A DNA stretch of 64,000 nt. Origin: Bacteroidales bacterium UBA1680. GTDB lineage: Bacteria; Bacteroidota; Bacteroidia; Bacteroidales; UBA932. The stretch lies in the NCBI GenBank assembly GCA_002320605.1, contig DCKG01000001.1, positions 1 to 64,000 of the forward strand, read 5' to 3'. This document shows positions 1-8,051 of the stretch, one piece after another; position 1 is the first letter of the stretch, and each line of letters begins with the position of its first letter. A model generated the notes under the pieces. That model saw nothing but the letters and a program-made list of their open reading frames with translations, made no database searches and was not told the origin of the DNA. The translations under genes and the position numbers were made by a program.

Positions 1-17
1 ACACTGATTTATAGAGG

Positions 18-54
18 AAAGATATGCATTTTTACGTTAATCGGAGATTTTTCC
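18..54. repeat. 37-bp direct repeat, left copy
   Basis: This 37-bp stretch (begins AAAGATATGC, ends GATTTTTCC) recurs without mismatch and in the same orientation at 8671-8707. The bases on either side differ between the copies. Everything between them has accessory character, so the pair may be the boundary of an inserted island. No integrase gene lies between them. The right copy sits between two divergent promoters, so it may be the ancestral one. Confidence 0.85.
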
Positions 55-372
55 GGCTTTGCATCATATACGCCACACCCGCTATTCACCTTTTTCTCTA
101 TGAGTCAGGGCAGTAAGCAGATGAGGGAGAGATCTCTGATGCAGTTGTCCTTTATCACGCTGAAGTGCCACTTCACTGTTCTGGACTTTCTGACTGCACT
201 GGTTGCGCCACTGCCTTCAACCAAGCTGATGAAATCCATCAAGAACTTACGAAAAATTTTATCTGGCTATACCGTCAAACTTCCAATTCAAATTATTTGT
301 TTTTATAAATTTTTTTGAGTAACTTTAAGTCCAAGGTAATATATTGAAGTTTAGTGGTATAATCGATTAATA
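55..372. other. Non-coding stretch, probably degenerate mobile DNA
   Basis: I see no credible gene here. A 72-codon open frame at 100-318 (+) does not look like a protein I know, and the opposite strand only gives short frames broken by stops. The segment directly after the repeat (about 55-95) looks like it could be an IS terminus, but I cannot assign a family. The last 60 bases before 373 are AT-rich and probably hold the promoter of the next gene. Confidence 0.35.
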
Positions 373-1332
373 ATGAAGAATAAGGCGTTTATATTCATCC
401 CCTTGGTTTTAGGTGTATTTGTTGAGGTTTGTAGTGCCCAAGTGGTATCGCATAAGATTCAAATTCTTGATGAAAACACTAAGGAGCCAGTACCATTCGC
501 AAGTGTCTCATTTGGACATTTAGATGGAGTGTATTGTGACTCGTGTGGGCGATTTGTTCTTCCTGAAGAATTGGTTGATAGTATTGCCATTTCGCATATA
601 TCCTATAGAACTAAAATTATTTCACCTGAAAATGTAAAAGATAACATCATTTTTCTCGTGCCGGTTTCATATTCATTAGATGAAGTTATAGTGACGAAGT
701 ATACAGGTTCTATCACTTTCTGTGGAACGTTTGAAGGAACCCATCATAGTGGTTACGCTCCTTTTCAATATACGGTGAATGCTTTATACATACCCTACAA
801 TGAAACATGGGTAGAAGCCCCACAAGTAAATGAGGTTTTTTTAGATTTAATAAGTTTTAGTGGTAACCATAATACAACGATACAATATTACCTCTCAATA
901 CCTGACCCAATAAATGGAAGTCCTAGTGGAAAGGCCATATCAAAACAAACACAGTTAACTCTGGATAACGAGGATAGCAAAATCAGGAATAGGTATTATT
1001 CAAAGATTGATGAGCCTTTTTTTTTCCCAAAAAGTGGGGTCTTTATAGTTTTCTTCGTTGCAGATCCTTCTTATTCTTATGTTGAAATGCTAAATGAGTG
1101 GGGTACAAAAAGGTTTAAGATGTCAAAATACATGCCTTTTAGCTTTTACCTAACAGCGAAAGAAAATAGCATAAGGTCATGGACGCTAAATATATATTCA
1201 GATGGTTCATCATGGACAGCATGTGATTCTAACAATGAAGATTGGAACAAGATGGTTGCAGGAATGAATGTGAGAAATGAAGGAGATGTTTATAACTTTA
1301 TGGGTGGTGTCGTTGTACGATTCCCCAAGTGA
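373..1332 (+). CDS. Secreted protein with carboxypeptidase-regulatory-like domain
   Basis: 319 aa, beginning with a signal peptide (about residues 1-22, cleavage near CSA/QVV). Residues about 25-105 resemble the CarboxypepD_reg-like beta-sandwich found at the N-terminus of Bacteroidota TonB-dependent receptors: a domain starting with a phrase like ILDENTKEPVPFASVSF, then DEVIVT near residue 108. Instead of plug and barrel, about 210 residues of unknown fold follow, so this is not a truncated SusC-type receptor that I can recognise. The gene is AT-rich, stands alone on the plus strand and is followed by an IS4-type remnant. It may be cell-surface or periplasmic. Its link with the bacteriocin genes downstream is positional only. 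Confidence 0.75.
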   Translation: MKNKAFIFIPLVLGVFVEVCSAQVVSHKIQILDENTKEPVPFASVSFGHLDGVYCDSCGRFVLPEELVDSIAISHISYRTKIISPENVKDNIIFLVPVSYSLDEVIVTKYTGSITFCGTFEGTHHSGYAPFQYTVNALYIPYNETWVEAPQVNEVFLDLISFSGNHNTTIQYYLSIPDPINGSPSGKAISKQTQLTLDNEDSKIRNRYYSKIDEPFFFPKSGVFIVFFVADPSYSYVEMLNEWGTKRFKMSKYMPFSFYLTAKENSIRSWTLNIYSDGSSWTACDSNNEDWNKMVAGMNVRNEGDVYNFMGGVVVRFPK

Positions 1333-1442
1333 TTTCATTAGCGTTTACTAAAAAGTTATAAAAGTTCTTTGAAAATATTTAGGGTTAGGTAATTACAGGA
1401 ATTTCTCGTACGTACCTGCTACGATTAGTTTTTTGGTCCTCA

Positions 1443-2470
1443 AGTTTGGCCAACTTTGCAATCGGGAGAGTCTTCGTGAAGTTGCCCTTGCAACATATGT
1501 TCGCTCATCTATGCTTTGATAAAGTAGATGCGGAGAGTAACCTCGCCAAGGCAATCAATGACTGCAGATACTGCATCTTCGAAGAGTTTGCTTGTAGTAT
1601 CAGAAGCAAGAGCCTTAAGTGCATATGGTATCTTCTAACTTGTAGGCAACGTATATGACTTTGATTCAATGATTATCGAGCTTTGCTCAGACGTTCAATA
1701 GGGCGTTATATAGGAAGAACCAAGAAAAAGGCGGTATTAAAGTACATGCATTGTATGACATTGAGACTTCCTTTCCAACCTTCTTCCACATCACCGAAGC
1801 CAGAGTGCACGACATGAATGCGATAGATCTGATTCCCTACGAAAAGAGAAATCGTTCTACATTTCGACCATGGCTACAATGACTTCAAGCGACTCCATAA
1901 CATTGAGAACATCGGAGCATATTTCGTGGTCAGAGGAAAAAAGAATAACGATTTCCGCCCGACCAAATGGACGACACGATTTCAACCTGGATCCGGCTTT
2001 ATGTCCGACGCTGTCGGATATATTGATGGCCAGTTCACCAGAGAGAAGTACCCTGACAAAATTAGACGTATCAAGTACGGTGATGAAGAGAACAAACGAG
2101 ATTTGTATTCTTTACCAATGCATTGAATATCAGTCAGATGATGGTTGTAGAACTATATCGTCAGAGATGACAGATTGAGCTGTTTTTCAAATGGCAGAAG
2201 CAGCATTTCAAAATAAAAAAGTTCTGGGGTAACTCCGAAAACGCAGTCAGGATACATATTCTGCAATCATCAGCTATTGAATGATGGCGATTGTGCAGAA
2301 GGGGATGCATGTCGAGAGGTCCATCTACGAGATGCTGTAGATTGTAGTACAGACACTACGCCCCTCGGAGACTTGTTTAGGAAACCTAATGTCAGTATTG
2401 TCAATAAAATTGATGGTTCTAGCGAACCAAATTTATCTATTGTTGAACTTTATCTAAACCGTCCGGATTT
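1443..2470 (+). pseudogene. IS4-family transposase remnant (frameshifted)
   Basis: Reading across three frames recovers pieces of a Bacteroidota IS4-family DDE transposase: FGQLCNRESLRE near 1443, SNLAKAINDCRYCIFEEFA near 1530-1600, GGIKVHALYDIETSFPTFF near 1730-1790, YFVVRGKKNNDFRPTKW near 1920-1975 and GDLFRKPNVSIVNK near 2370-2410. Several frameshifts and stops separate them, and the N-terminal section before 1443 is missing or unrecognisable. The element is dead. It fills the space between the secreted protein and the bacteriocin precursor. Confidence 0.8.
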
Positions 2471-2479
2471 TTACCGGAC
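2461..2479. repeat. Short inverted repeat upstream of precursor
   Basis: GTCCGG and CCGGAC form a 6-bp stem around a 7-nt A/T loop, 39 bases before the start codon of the 54-aa precursor. It lies where the IS4 remnant ends, so it may belong to the IS or to the precursor's control region. No T-run follows it. Confidence 0.4.
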
Positions 2480-2517
2480 ACACATGAGTTGTTTTATTAA
2501 TATTAATTTTTTTATTT

Positions 2518-2682
2518 ATGAAGACAGAAGTTCCTCTAAGTGCCCTTGCAGAGTTACAAGGTGGTAAGATGTTTGGCTATGAGTCCCATTGTAGTGATTG
2601 TTACAATGGCAGTCGTTTCTGTACTAATGTGCTAACTGTGTTTTGGATACCAATAACCCAAAACGTAGAGATGCCTTGCTAG
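2518..2682 (+). CDS. Double-glycine bacteriocin-like precursor peptide
   Basis: 54 aa. Residues 1-16 form a leader ending LSALAELQGG: Leu at -7, Leu at -4 and Gly-Gly at -2/-1, the pattern recognised by C39 peptidase exporters. The predicted 38-residue core starts KMFGYESHC and has four cysteines (core positions 9, 12, 19 and 38, the last being the C-terminus), one tryptophan and a hydrophobic middle (NVLTVFWIPI). The start resembles the KYYGNGVxC box of pediocin-like (class IIa) bacteriocins, with the Gly and first Cys at the same positions. A C39 exporter and a thioredoxin-like protein are encoded downstream. I infer a secreted, disulfide-bonded antibacterial peptide. No homology search was possible. 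The ATG follows an AT-rich leader without a clear Shine-Dalgarno sequence, as usual here. Confidence 0.8.
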   Translation: MKTEVPLSALAELQGGKMFGYESHCSDCYNGSRFCTNVLTVFWIPITQNVEMPC

Positions 2683-2704
2683 TACTAGACTTTTAATTTA
2701 CTAT

Positions 2705-2742
2705 GGGATGTGAGTTAATAGAAGTTGATTCACGTCCCTTTT
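2705..2742 (+). terminator. Terminator/attenuator after the precursor
   Basis: A 9-bp stem (GGGATGTGA at 2705-2713 paired with TCACGTCCC at 2730-2738, one G-U) is followed by TTTT. It lies 22 nt after the precursor stop and about 10 nt before the next start. A leaky terminator here would give much more peptide message than message for the following membrane protein. Confidence 0.7.
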
Positions 2743-2752
2743 GGAATTCATT

Positions 2753-3439
2753 ATGATGTCGCAGCCTAGACAACTACAATTGAAATCAAAATCGGATTCC
2801 AAGATTTTTTTCTTGGGTTTGGTAATCTCAGTTGTGCTATGCTACTTCGCTTTATTCATTGAATATAGATATTTATTCACTCTTGATTATTATATATTTG
2901 AATCAAGTTCATTAGAAGAAGCATATGAATGGTATCGAAAAGAGCAATCAATTATTTGGCTTAATATTGTTGGTATTTTTATCGTTATACTAGTACGTGA
3001 TTTTATTGTAAGTTTAATACTTTATTCATCACATAAAGTTACCAATATTGCAGTGCGATATGTCCAAGAACTTAGCATTGCATCAGTTGCTACTACTGTG
3101 TTTGGCCTAAATTATATCGTCTCTGTAGTTGGCAAAGTATGTGGACTTATTAGCTATACCTCTGAAACCGTAAATAATAATTACCGATATCAAAGTGTTA
3201 ATGTTTTGTTTAATGGCTATGGCAATCTAAATCATCTCAAAGCACCACTGGATTTGTTAAATATCTCGCAAATCGTTTTTATCGTTGTTCTGATAATCAC
3301 TTCACGGATAATTCTTAGTCCAAATACAAAAAGTGCTAAAATAAAGACTTCAATTTCTACATTGATCGGCTACTTAGCTTTCTTGTTCTTAATGATAAAT
3401 ATATTCGTTTTGATTAATATTTTTAAGTTTTACAAGTAA
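2753..3439 (+). CDS. Multi-pass membrane protein, candidate immunity factor
   Basis: 228 aa from the ATG at 2753 (a second ATG follows at 2756; a TTG at 2741 is in frame but falls within the preceding hairpin). About five hydrophobic segments are visible: near residues 18-38, 68-92, 107-130, 170-190 and 205-226. I do not recognise the family; the layout resembles small Yip1-like integral membrane proteins. Bacteriocin immunity proteins are commonly encoded directly after the precursor and are often membrane-embedded, so immunity is the most natural guess, but it rests on position alone. The gene is AT-rich like its neighbours. An IS256-type remnant separates it from the thioredoxin-like gene. 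Confidence 0.7.
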   Translation: MMSQPRQLQLKSKSDSKIFFLGLVISVVLCYFALFIEYRYLFTLDYYIFESSSLEEAYEWYRKEQSIIWLNIVGIFIVILVRDFIVSLILYSSHKVTNIAVRYVQELSIASVATTVFGLNYIVSVVGKVCGLISYTSETVNNNYRYQSVNVLFNGYGNLNHLKAPLDLLNISQIVFIVVLIITSRIILSPNTKSAKIKTSISTLIGYLAFLFLMINIFVLINIFKFYK

Positions 3440-3655
3440 AAATATAATGCAATAAGCTAGATTGAAAGTCTCAGAAATGTTTGGATAATTTGTCGATTAT
3501 AAATATTTTGGTATCTATAAATAGAAAAAATATTTAACATGGACAGAGATAGGCATATCATTTCGGAGTTGCGCAATTATTAATCCAAGAATAAGAGAGC
3601 GAAAGAGTGGCCGGGAGTTACATAGCAATGATTACCACCGGATTAGTTTTGCTAT

Positions 3656-4110
3656 GTGTTCAACGATAAATACGGCGAACATTATATCAAGGCGAACATC
3701 TCGAGGATGTTGGACTACCTTCGGAAAGATGTGAGGAAATCTCTGAAGCCTAGTCGGGAGGCATATTATACTGTTCATAGATCGTGTTCACATAAAGATC
3801 CATTGCAAGCGCAACGTAGACACAGAAACGTTCCTTGTTTTGCTCGCAGTGAAGGAGGACAAGACTAGAGAAGTTATATGCATCTATAACAAGCCCACCG
3901 AAAGAGCATACGGCTGGGGTGAGATGCTCAATGAGATATACGAAAGAGGCGTAGAACGAATCGGCCTGATATGTGCCGACGGATATAAGTGGTAGGAAAA
4001 CGTAATAGAGGAATTTCCCCCTAAAATGTTGCTGAAACGCTATACGACGCACTTCAAGTGCGACATCATAAGCGATGTTCGTTTCGGCCATTGCCGATAA
4101 CGACGAGATG
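3656..4110 (+). pseudogene. IS256-family transposase remnant
   Basis: Conceptual reading in shifting frames gives typical Mutator/IS256 pieces: FNDKYGEHYIKANISRMLDY near 3656-3715, then VLLAVKEDKTREVICIYNKP near 3830-3895 and GWGEMLNEIYERGVERIGLI up to about 3970, with CADG following, then a stop and further decayed sequence (SDVRFGH near 4075-4095). The N-terminal and C-terminal thirds are absent. It was inserted between the membrane protein and the thioredoxin-like gene without destroying either open frame. About 210 bases before it (3440-3655) hold nothing that I recognise. Confidence 0.8.
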
Positions 4111-4226
4111 TAAGAATAAATGATCATATTTGTAAATCTAGAGGTTCCGTGAGACCGGATTCGTACACACTTGATGAAACACCATCTTTAAATCACTTGC
4201 TAAACTATATTAAATATTTCAGTAAT

Positions 4227-4700
4227 ATGAAAAAAACAGTGACAATTAAACTTCTCGCTTTTTTTAGTATCTTGTTACTAGTAATTTTAATTATTACAAA
4301 CTATTTTCTTTTGCGGGGGAAAAGACTAGATACTATCATTCCTTTAAGCGGCTCACAAATCTCATCTATAAATCAAATTTCTTATCAACACTCAAACAAC
4401 AAAAAGATGCGACTTTACTTTATTGATTTGAGTTGTAGAAGTTGTAAGGCAGAACTCGATGACTTAAGCCTAGTAATTGATAAGCTACTAAATAATTATG
4501 ATATTTACATACTGTCAACCAAATCAAATTATCATGAAACACTACCTCAAAATGTTATTCGAAAAATTGATCAAAAGGATGGGGTTTATTTTGTTTACGA
4601 CAAGGAGCGTGTGCATTTTGCAACGTTTAAAGTTATGAACTACCCAAGTGTGTTTGATATTGATAAGTCTAGGCAGAAAATGACAGTTATTCACAACTAA
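4227..4700 (+). CDS. Membrane-anchored thioredoxin-like protein (CRSC)
   Basis: 157 aa starting at MKKTVTIKLL; an in-frame GTG at 4149 is possible but less likely, because the signal-anchor begins at 4227. One N-terminal hydrophobic segment (about residues 8-29) anchors a periplasmic domain. The domain has MRLYFIDLSCRSCKAELDDL, a CxxC at the position of a thioredoxin active site, and NYPSVFDID near the end, matching the cis-Pro loop. It ends 4 nt before the ABC exporter start, so the two genes are surely cotranscribed. I infer a role in forming or reducing disulfides of the four-cysteine precursor at 2518, or in keeping the exporter's peptidase cysteine reduced. TlpA-like proteins are the nearest family in general layout. 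Confidence 0.75.
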   Translation: MKKTVTIKLLAFFSILLLVILIITNYFLLRGKRLDTIIPLSGSQISSINQISYQHSNNKKMRLYFIDLSCRSCKAELDDLSLVIDKLLNNYDIYILSTKSNYHETLPQNVIRKIDQKDGVYFVYDKERVHFATFKVMNYPSVFDIDKSRQKMTVIHN

Positions 4701-4704
4701 AATC

Positions 4705-6783
4705 ATGGGACTATATCGGAGAGCTAAAAAAGCATTTGTTCCACAGGAAGATCAAAATGAATGTGGAGCTGTTTGCTTATTGATGATTATAAGGTTCTTT
4801 TCTGGAAATAATAGAATAACCACTGTAAAAGAGCTTACGAATACAACCTTAAGTGGTTGCTCTTTGTTAGACATATCTGCAGCGGCAAAAAAGCTGGGAA
4901 TGAATACATCTGCATTTAAATTGCAAGATTGTAATCTATCATCGTTAAATTATGGAATTGTCCAAATTATAACACAAGAAGGATTCTCTCATTTTTGTGT
5001 GTTTTATGGACTTAAAGATAATTGTGTGATTATTGGAGATCCTGCAAAAAGTGTTATTATAATTCCTCAAGATGAATTCTTAGATATGTGGAAGTCAAGA
5101 ATCATACTCGAGATTAGCCCTGCTAAGGAGTTTTATGCAATAAATGACATAAGTAAAAATGAAAATCTGAAGAACGTATTATCTACATTCGCTCCGTATA
5201 AAGGGATTTTATTCATTATAACTGTTTTGTCTCTTATGGCAAGTGTAATCAGTCTAATTTCCCCGGTTTTTTCTAAAATGCTTATTGATACCATACTCCC
5301 ATTGCAAAAAATGAGTACTCTCGTACTTGCGGTTCTCAGTGTGTCAATGTGTTTGACTATTGGAGTTCTTGTCAACTACGTTTTGCAGTTGTTAGTGATT
5401 CGTGTCTCATCTAAGTATACATTTTTTCTAACTAAATCAATCCTAGACTCTTTATTGTCCCTTTCTAAAAGGAGCCAAGACTTTTATAGCCTAGGGGATG
5501 TTATCTCAAGATTTAGGGAAGTAGATAATTCAAGTAATGTTTTTTCGTTGATTTCATCTCTTGTTAATAGTGTTTTCTTTTTCATAATATCTTCTATCGT
5601 TATTGCTTTATTTTCAGTAGAGATAATGGCTATTACAATAATAATCACACTGATTTATTTGTTGTTGTCAATTGTGTTTTCTAGAAAATATTTATTTCTT
5701 GAGAAAAATAGGCTTGCTAGTTTGAGCAAGTTTAATGCTACGCTCGGTTCTTATTTGAATAATTTAGACTCTCTTCGTTACTCGTCATATTATAAATCTG
5801 ACAGCAGTATCTTCCGAAGAAAAAATGCGTTTATTTCTGATTATGTAATAATGTCAAAATATCAAGTTGGTATAAGTTCAATATTCTTGCTAATTAATGT
5901 TCTATATGTATGCATATCTTTAATCTTTGCGAGCCACCTATTTTTCGAAAATAGAATTGCACTAGGATCTTTGGTCGCATTAATTTCTTATACTTCTATG
6001 CTATATCCACATATTCAAAACCTATTTTCAAGCATACCTATATTCGCCAAAACTTATCAGGCACTAAATAGAGCCTTTGAATTCAAATTGGATTCAAATG
6101 TGCCTGTTGATGCACAGAATACAATTTCTACTATAGATGGTCACATAACATCTATAAAAGTGGACAATTTAAGCCTCTCGCTTCAACAAGGGAAATGTCT
6201 CTTTGAAGATATTCATTTTCAAATTAACAAGGGTGAATGTCTAGTTATTCAAGGCTCAAATGGCTCTGGTAAATCTTCGTTGGTTCATACGCTTCTTGGT
6301 GGATATAATCATTATCATGGAGTCATAAAGTATAATGATATTGAAATTAGTTCCATATCGAAGTCTTCGTTAAACCAAAAAATAGGGGTAGTACTGCAAA
6401 ATGCGATTCTAATAGACGGTAGCATAAAGGAAAATATTGTATTTGGCGAAAAATATGATATTGAATGGCTCTACTATTTGATAGACCAATTAAAGCTTTC
6501 GGACTTCTTTTTGCGTTTTAATAGTGGTCTCGATACAATAATTAAATGTGGAGGGCTCTCTTTAGGCGAAACAAAGATAATACTACTCCTTAGAGCTCTT
6601 TACAAGAAGCCAGATGTACTAGTTTTAGACGAACTTCTTAGCTCTGTAGATGAGGTGTATTCTCGTCAAATGTTAGATATCATTCGTCAAGTCAGTTCAT
6701 ATCTAATATTAATAATAGTAACTCACAATCTTCCGGATCTAAACTCCTTAAATTGTAAATCAATTTTGCTAGGAAATGGTTAA
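4705..6783 (+). CDS. C39-peptidase ABC exporter (PCAT) for the precursor
   Basis: 692 aa. The N-terminal peptidase domain (residues about 8-145) has the C39 set: Gln14, Cys20 in QNECGAVCL, His96 in GFSHFCVFYG and Asp112 in GDPAKS. A transmembrane ABC domain follows (about 160-450), then a nucleotide-binding domain: Walker A GSNGSGKS at 517-524, signature LSLGE at 618-622 in place of the usual LSGGQ, Walker B VLVLDE at 638-643 and the H-loop His674. Such transporters cut double-glycine leaders and export the core. Every catalytic residue that I can check is present, so the protein looks functional. The signature variant is noteworthy. No membrane-fusion (HlyD-type) gene remains in the island. 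Confidence 0.93.
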   Translation: MGLYRRAKKAFVPQEDQNECGAVCLLMIIRFFSGNNRITTVKELTNTTLSGCSLLDISAAAKKLGMNTSAFKLQDCNLSSLNYGIVQIITQEGFSHFCVFYGLKDNCVIIGDPAKSVIIIPQDEFLDMWKSRIILEISPAKEFYAINDISKNENLKNVLSTFAPYKGILFIITVLSLMASVISLISPVFSKMLIDTILPLQKMSTLVLAVLSVSMCLTIGVLVNYVLQLLVIRVSSKYTFFLTKSILDSLLSLSKRSQDFYSLGDVISRFREVDNSSNVFSLISSLVNSVFFFIISSIVIALFSVEIMAITIIITLIYLLLSIVFSRKYLFLEKNRLASLSKFNATLGSYLNNLDSLRYSSYYKSDSSIFRRKNAFISDYVIMSKYQVGISSIFLLINVLYVCISLIFASHLFFENRIALGSLVALISYTSMLYPHIQNLFSSIPIFAKTYQALNRAFEFKLDSNVPVDAQNTISTIDGHITSIKVDNLSLSLQQGKCLFEDIHFQINKGECLVIQGSNGSGKSSLVHTLLGGYNHYHGVIKYNDIEISSISKSSLNQKIGVVLQNAILIDGSIKENIVFGEKYDIEWLYYLIDQLKLSDFFLRFNSGLDTIIKCGGLSLGETKIILLLRALYKKPDVLVLDELLSSVDEVYSRQMLDIIRQVSSYLILIIVTHNLPDLNSLNCKSILLGNG

Positions 6784-6784
6784 G

Positions 6785-6850
6785 ATGCTAAATAATATTG
6801 GTTCTAGTAGTGTTATAAATTTTACAAAGCAATATTTGAATTTCAAATAG
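6785..6850 (+). pseudogene. Truncated start of a gene following the exporter
   Basis: An ATG lies 1 nt after the exporter stop codon and opens a 21-codon frame (MLNNIGSSSVINFTKQYL...) that runs into sequence belonging to the IS1634-type remnant and stops. The tight spacing suggests that this was the next gene in the operon, lost when the IS arrived. A membrane-fusion protein would be the expected neighbour of a PCAT in Bacteroidota, but 18 or so residues do not identify it. Confidence 0.45.
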
Positions 6851-7309
6851 TTCGAAGACGCTCAGTTTGTCCAGGAACCGGTAAATCTGAGTTATGTCGT
6901 AGCGCACGCCGAGGTATCGCTGCAGGTAGTCAATCGTCCGCAGTTTGCTGCCAGGATTGAACAGGCGGCAAATCACGAGATGGCGGAAAAGCCCGCTTTT
7001 GACCGCCCCGTAACCTATCCTGTCATACAATGCACCGAATATAAGCTCGGGGCCCGCTACCTGTATCTGGGCGTTATGCAAACCGGCAAGGAATTCGTTC
7101 AGGACATCCTCGCTCGGATCTCCGAACAGGCTTTCCAACTGGCCTGTCCGCTCCCGGATATACTGGCGCGCCTTGTTCTCCAGCATGTCGGCCTCATACG
7201 CCGTCGATGCCGTGCCAAAGGTCTTGATGACTTTATAGCCACCACCACTCTTGTCCACCACGTGGACGCTTATGCTCCCCGAGCGGTTGGTCTTCCTGCG
7301 CACGAACAT
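6788..7309 (-). pseudogene. N-terminal part of an IS1634-type transposase
   Basis: The frame from the ATG at 7309 gives MFVRRKTNRSGSISVHVVDK..., the characteristic start of IS1634-group transposases in Bacteroidota, and continues in register to about 6840 (YRFLDKLSVFELFEIQ). It then enters foreign sequence. Only about 155 residues of a protein normally several hundred residues long remain, and the catalytic DDE region is gone. An in-frame ATG at 7336 is possible. The truncation point coincides with the broken gene after the exporter. Confidence 0.75.
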
Positions 7310-7688
7310 GGCGCAAAGATACCCCGAGGCACCCAAATTTACAAATTCGCACCCCTTTAATCATTGATAATCAATGGATAAATTTTTAAGGACGACGTGA
7401 GTGACGAAAACAGGTTTATGATCATGTCCTTGCCCATATTCGCGAAGGAGATCCTTCCCCAGGAGCGAATATAAGCAATTATTTCGGGCTGCGCAAATAT
7501 AACAAGTTGAACGCCAATGCGTTAATGGCCATTTATGAGCCTCCGGAGAGACGCCGGGCCCCTTTGCTTGGAGGGAGAGACGGAATATTTTTGAGGCCGC
7601 GAGAAGCCCCGCAATGAGCCTTCCATGGCCAATAACCAATTGATTATAAAATGGTTATTTGCCGAGCGTAAACTCTTTCGAAAAAGTT
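7310..7688. other. Non-coding junction between IS remnants
   Basis: No gene recognised. The left part is probably the leader of the IS1634-type element. The rest lies where the large tnpC transposase gene of an IS66 element should begin, but the open frames on the minus strand do not look like tnpC. I interpret it as deleted or rearranged IS sequence. Confidence 0.4.
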
Positions 7689-8051
7689 TCAGATTCCGGC
7701 GAACCTGGTGCGGTAGCGCTTGCGGAAGCGTACGCTCTCCAGACTCACCCCGGACATGATGAACGAGAACGTCTCCCACGAGAGTTCATGGTAGCCGGTG
7801 GCCGGGTTGATGCGGGGCATCTCGAACGAGCCTCGCTCAAGGCGCTTCTGGTACAGCAGGAACCCGTCCGTGTCCCAGCGAAGCAGCTTCACGCTCTGGC
7901 GGTTCTTGGAAAAGAACACGAACACGTCGCCGCTCATCGGCGAGAGCGGGGACTCTGCCTGGATCAGGCTGAACAGGGAGTCGATGCCCTTGCGCATGTT
8001 CACGGGGTGCTGGCACATGAAGTACCTGTGGCTGGCCTCTAACGAAAACAT
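7689..8051 (-). CDS. tnpB: IS66 family accessory protein TnpB
   Basis: 120 aa. The sequence PVNMRKGIDSLFSLIQ, then GDVFVFFSKNRQSVKLLRWD and DGFLLYQKRLERG, is the standard IS66 Orf2 (TnpB) fold. It overlaps the end of tnpA by 13 nt, which is normal translational coupling in IS66. Its role in transposition is accessory and poorly understood. With tnpC lost the element is probably immobile on its own. Confidence 0.9.
   Translation of the reverse strand: MFSLEASHRYFMCQHPVNMRKGIDSLFSLIQAESPLSPMSGDVFVFFSKNRQSVKLLRWDTDGFLLYQKRLERGSFEMPRINPATGYHELSWETFSFIMSGVSLESVRFRKRYRTRFAGI

Noticed and set aside
100..318. 72-codon open frame after the left repeat
   Set aside because: No signal, domain or plausible composition; it lies in what looks like decayed mobile DNA.
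3750..4127. 125-codon minus-strand open frame
   Set aside because: It is the antisense of the IS256-type transposase remnant, whose plus-strand reading is clearly recognisable.
4149..4226. GTG-start extension of the thioredoxin-like protein
   Set aside because: The added 26 residues precede a normal signal-anchor and have no family resemblance.
7361..7779. Minus-strand open frames downstream of tnpB as possible tnpC
   Set aside because: Neither frame shows the coiled-coil start or catalytic motifs of IS66 transposases.
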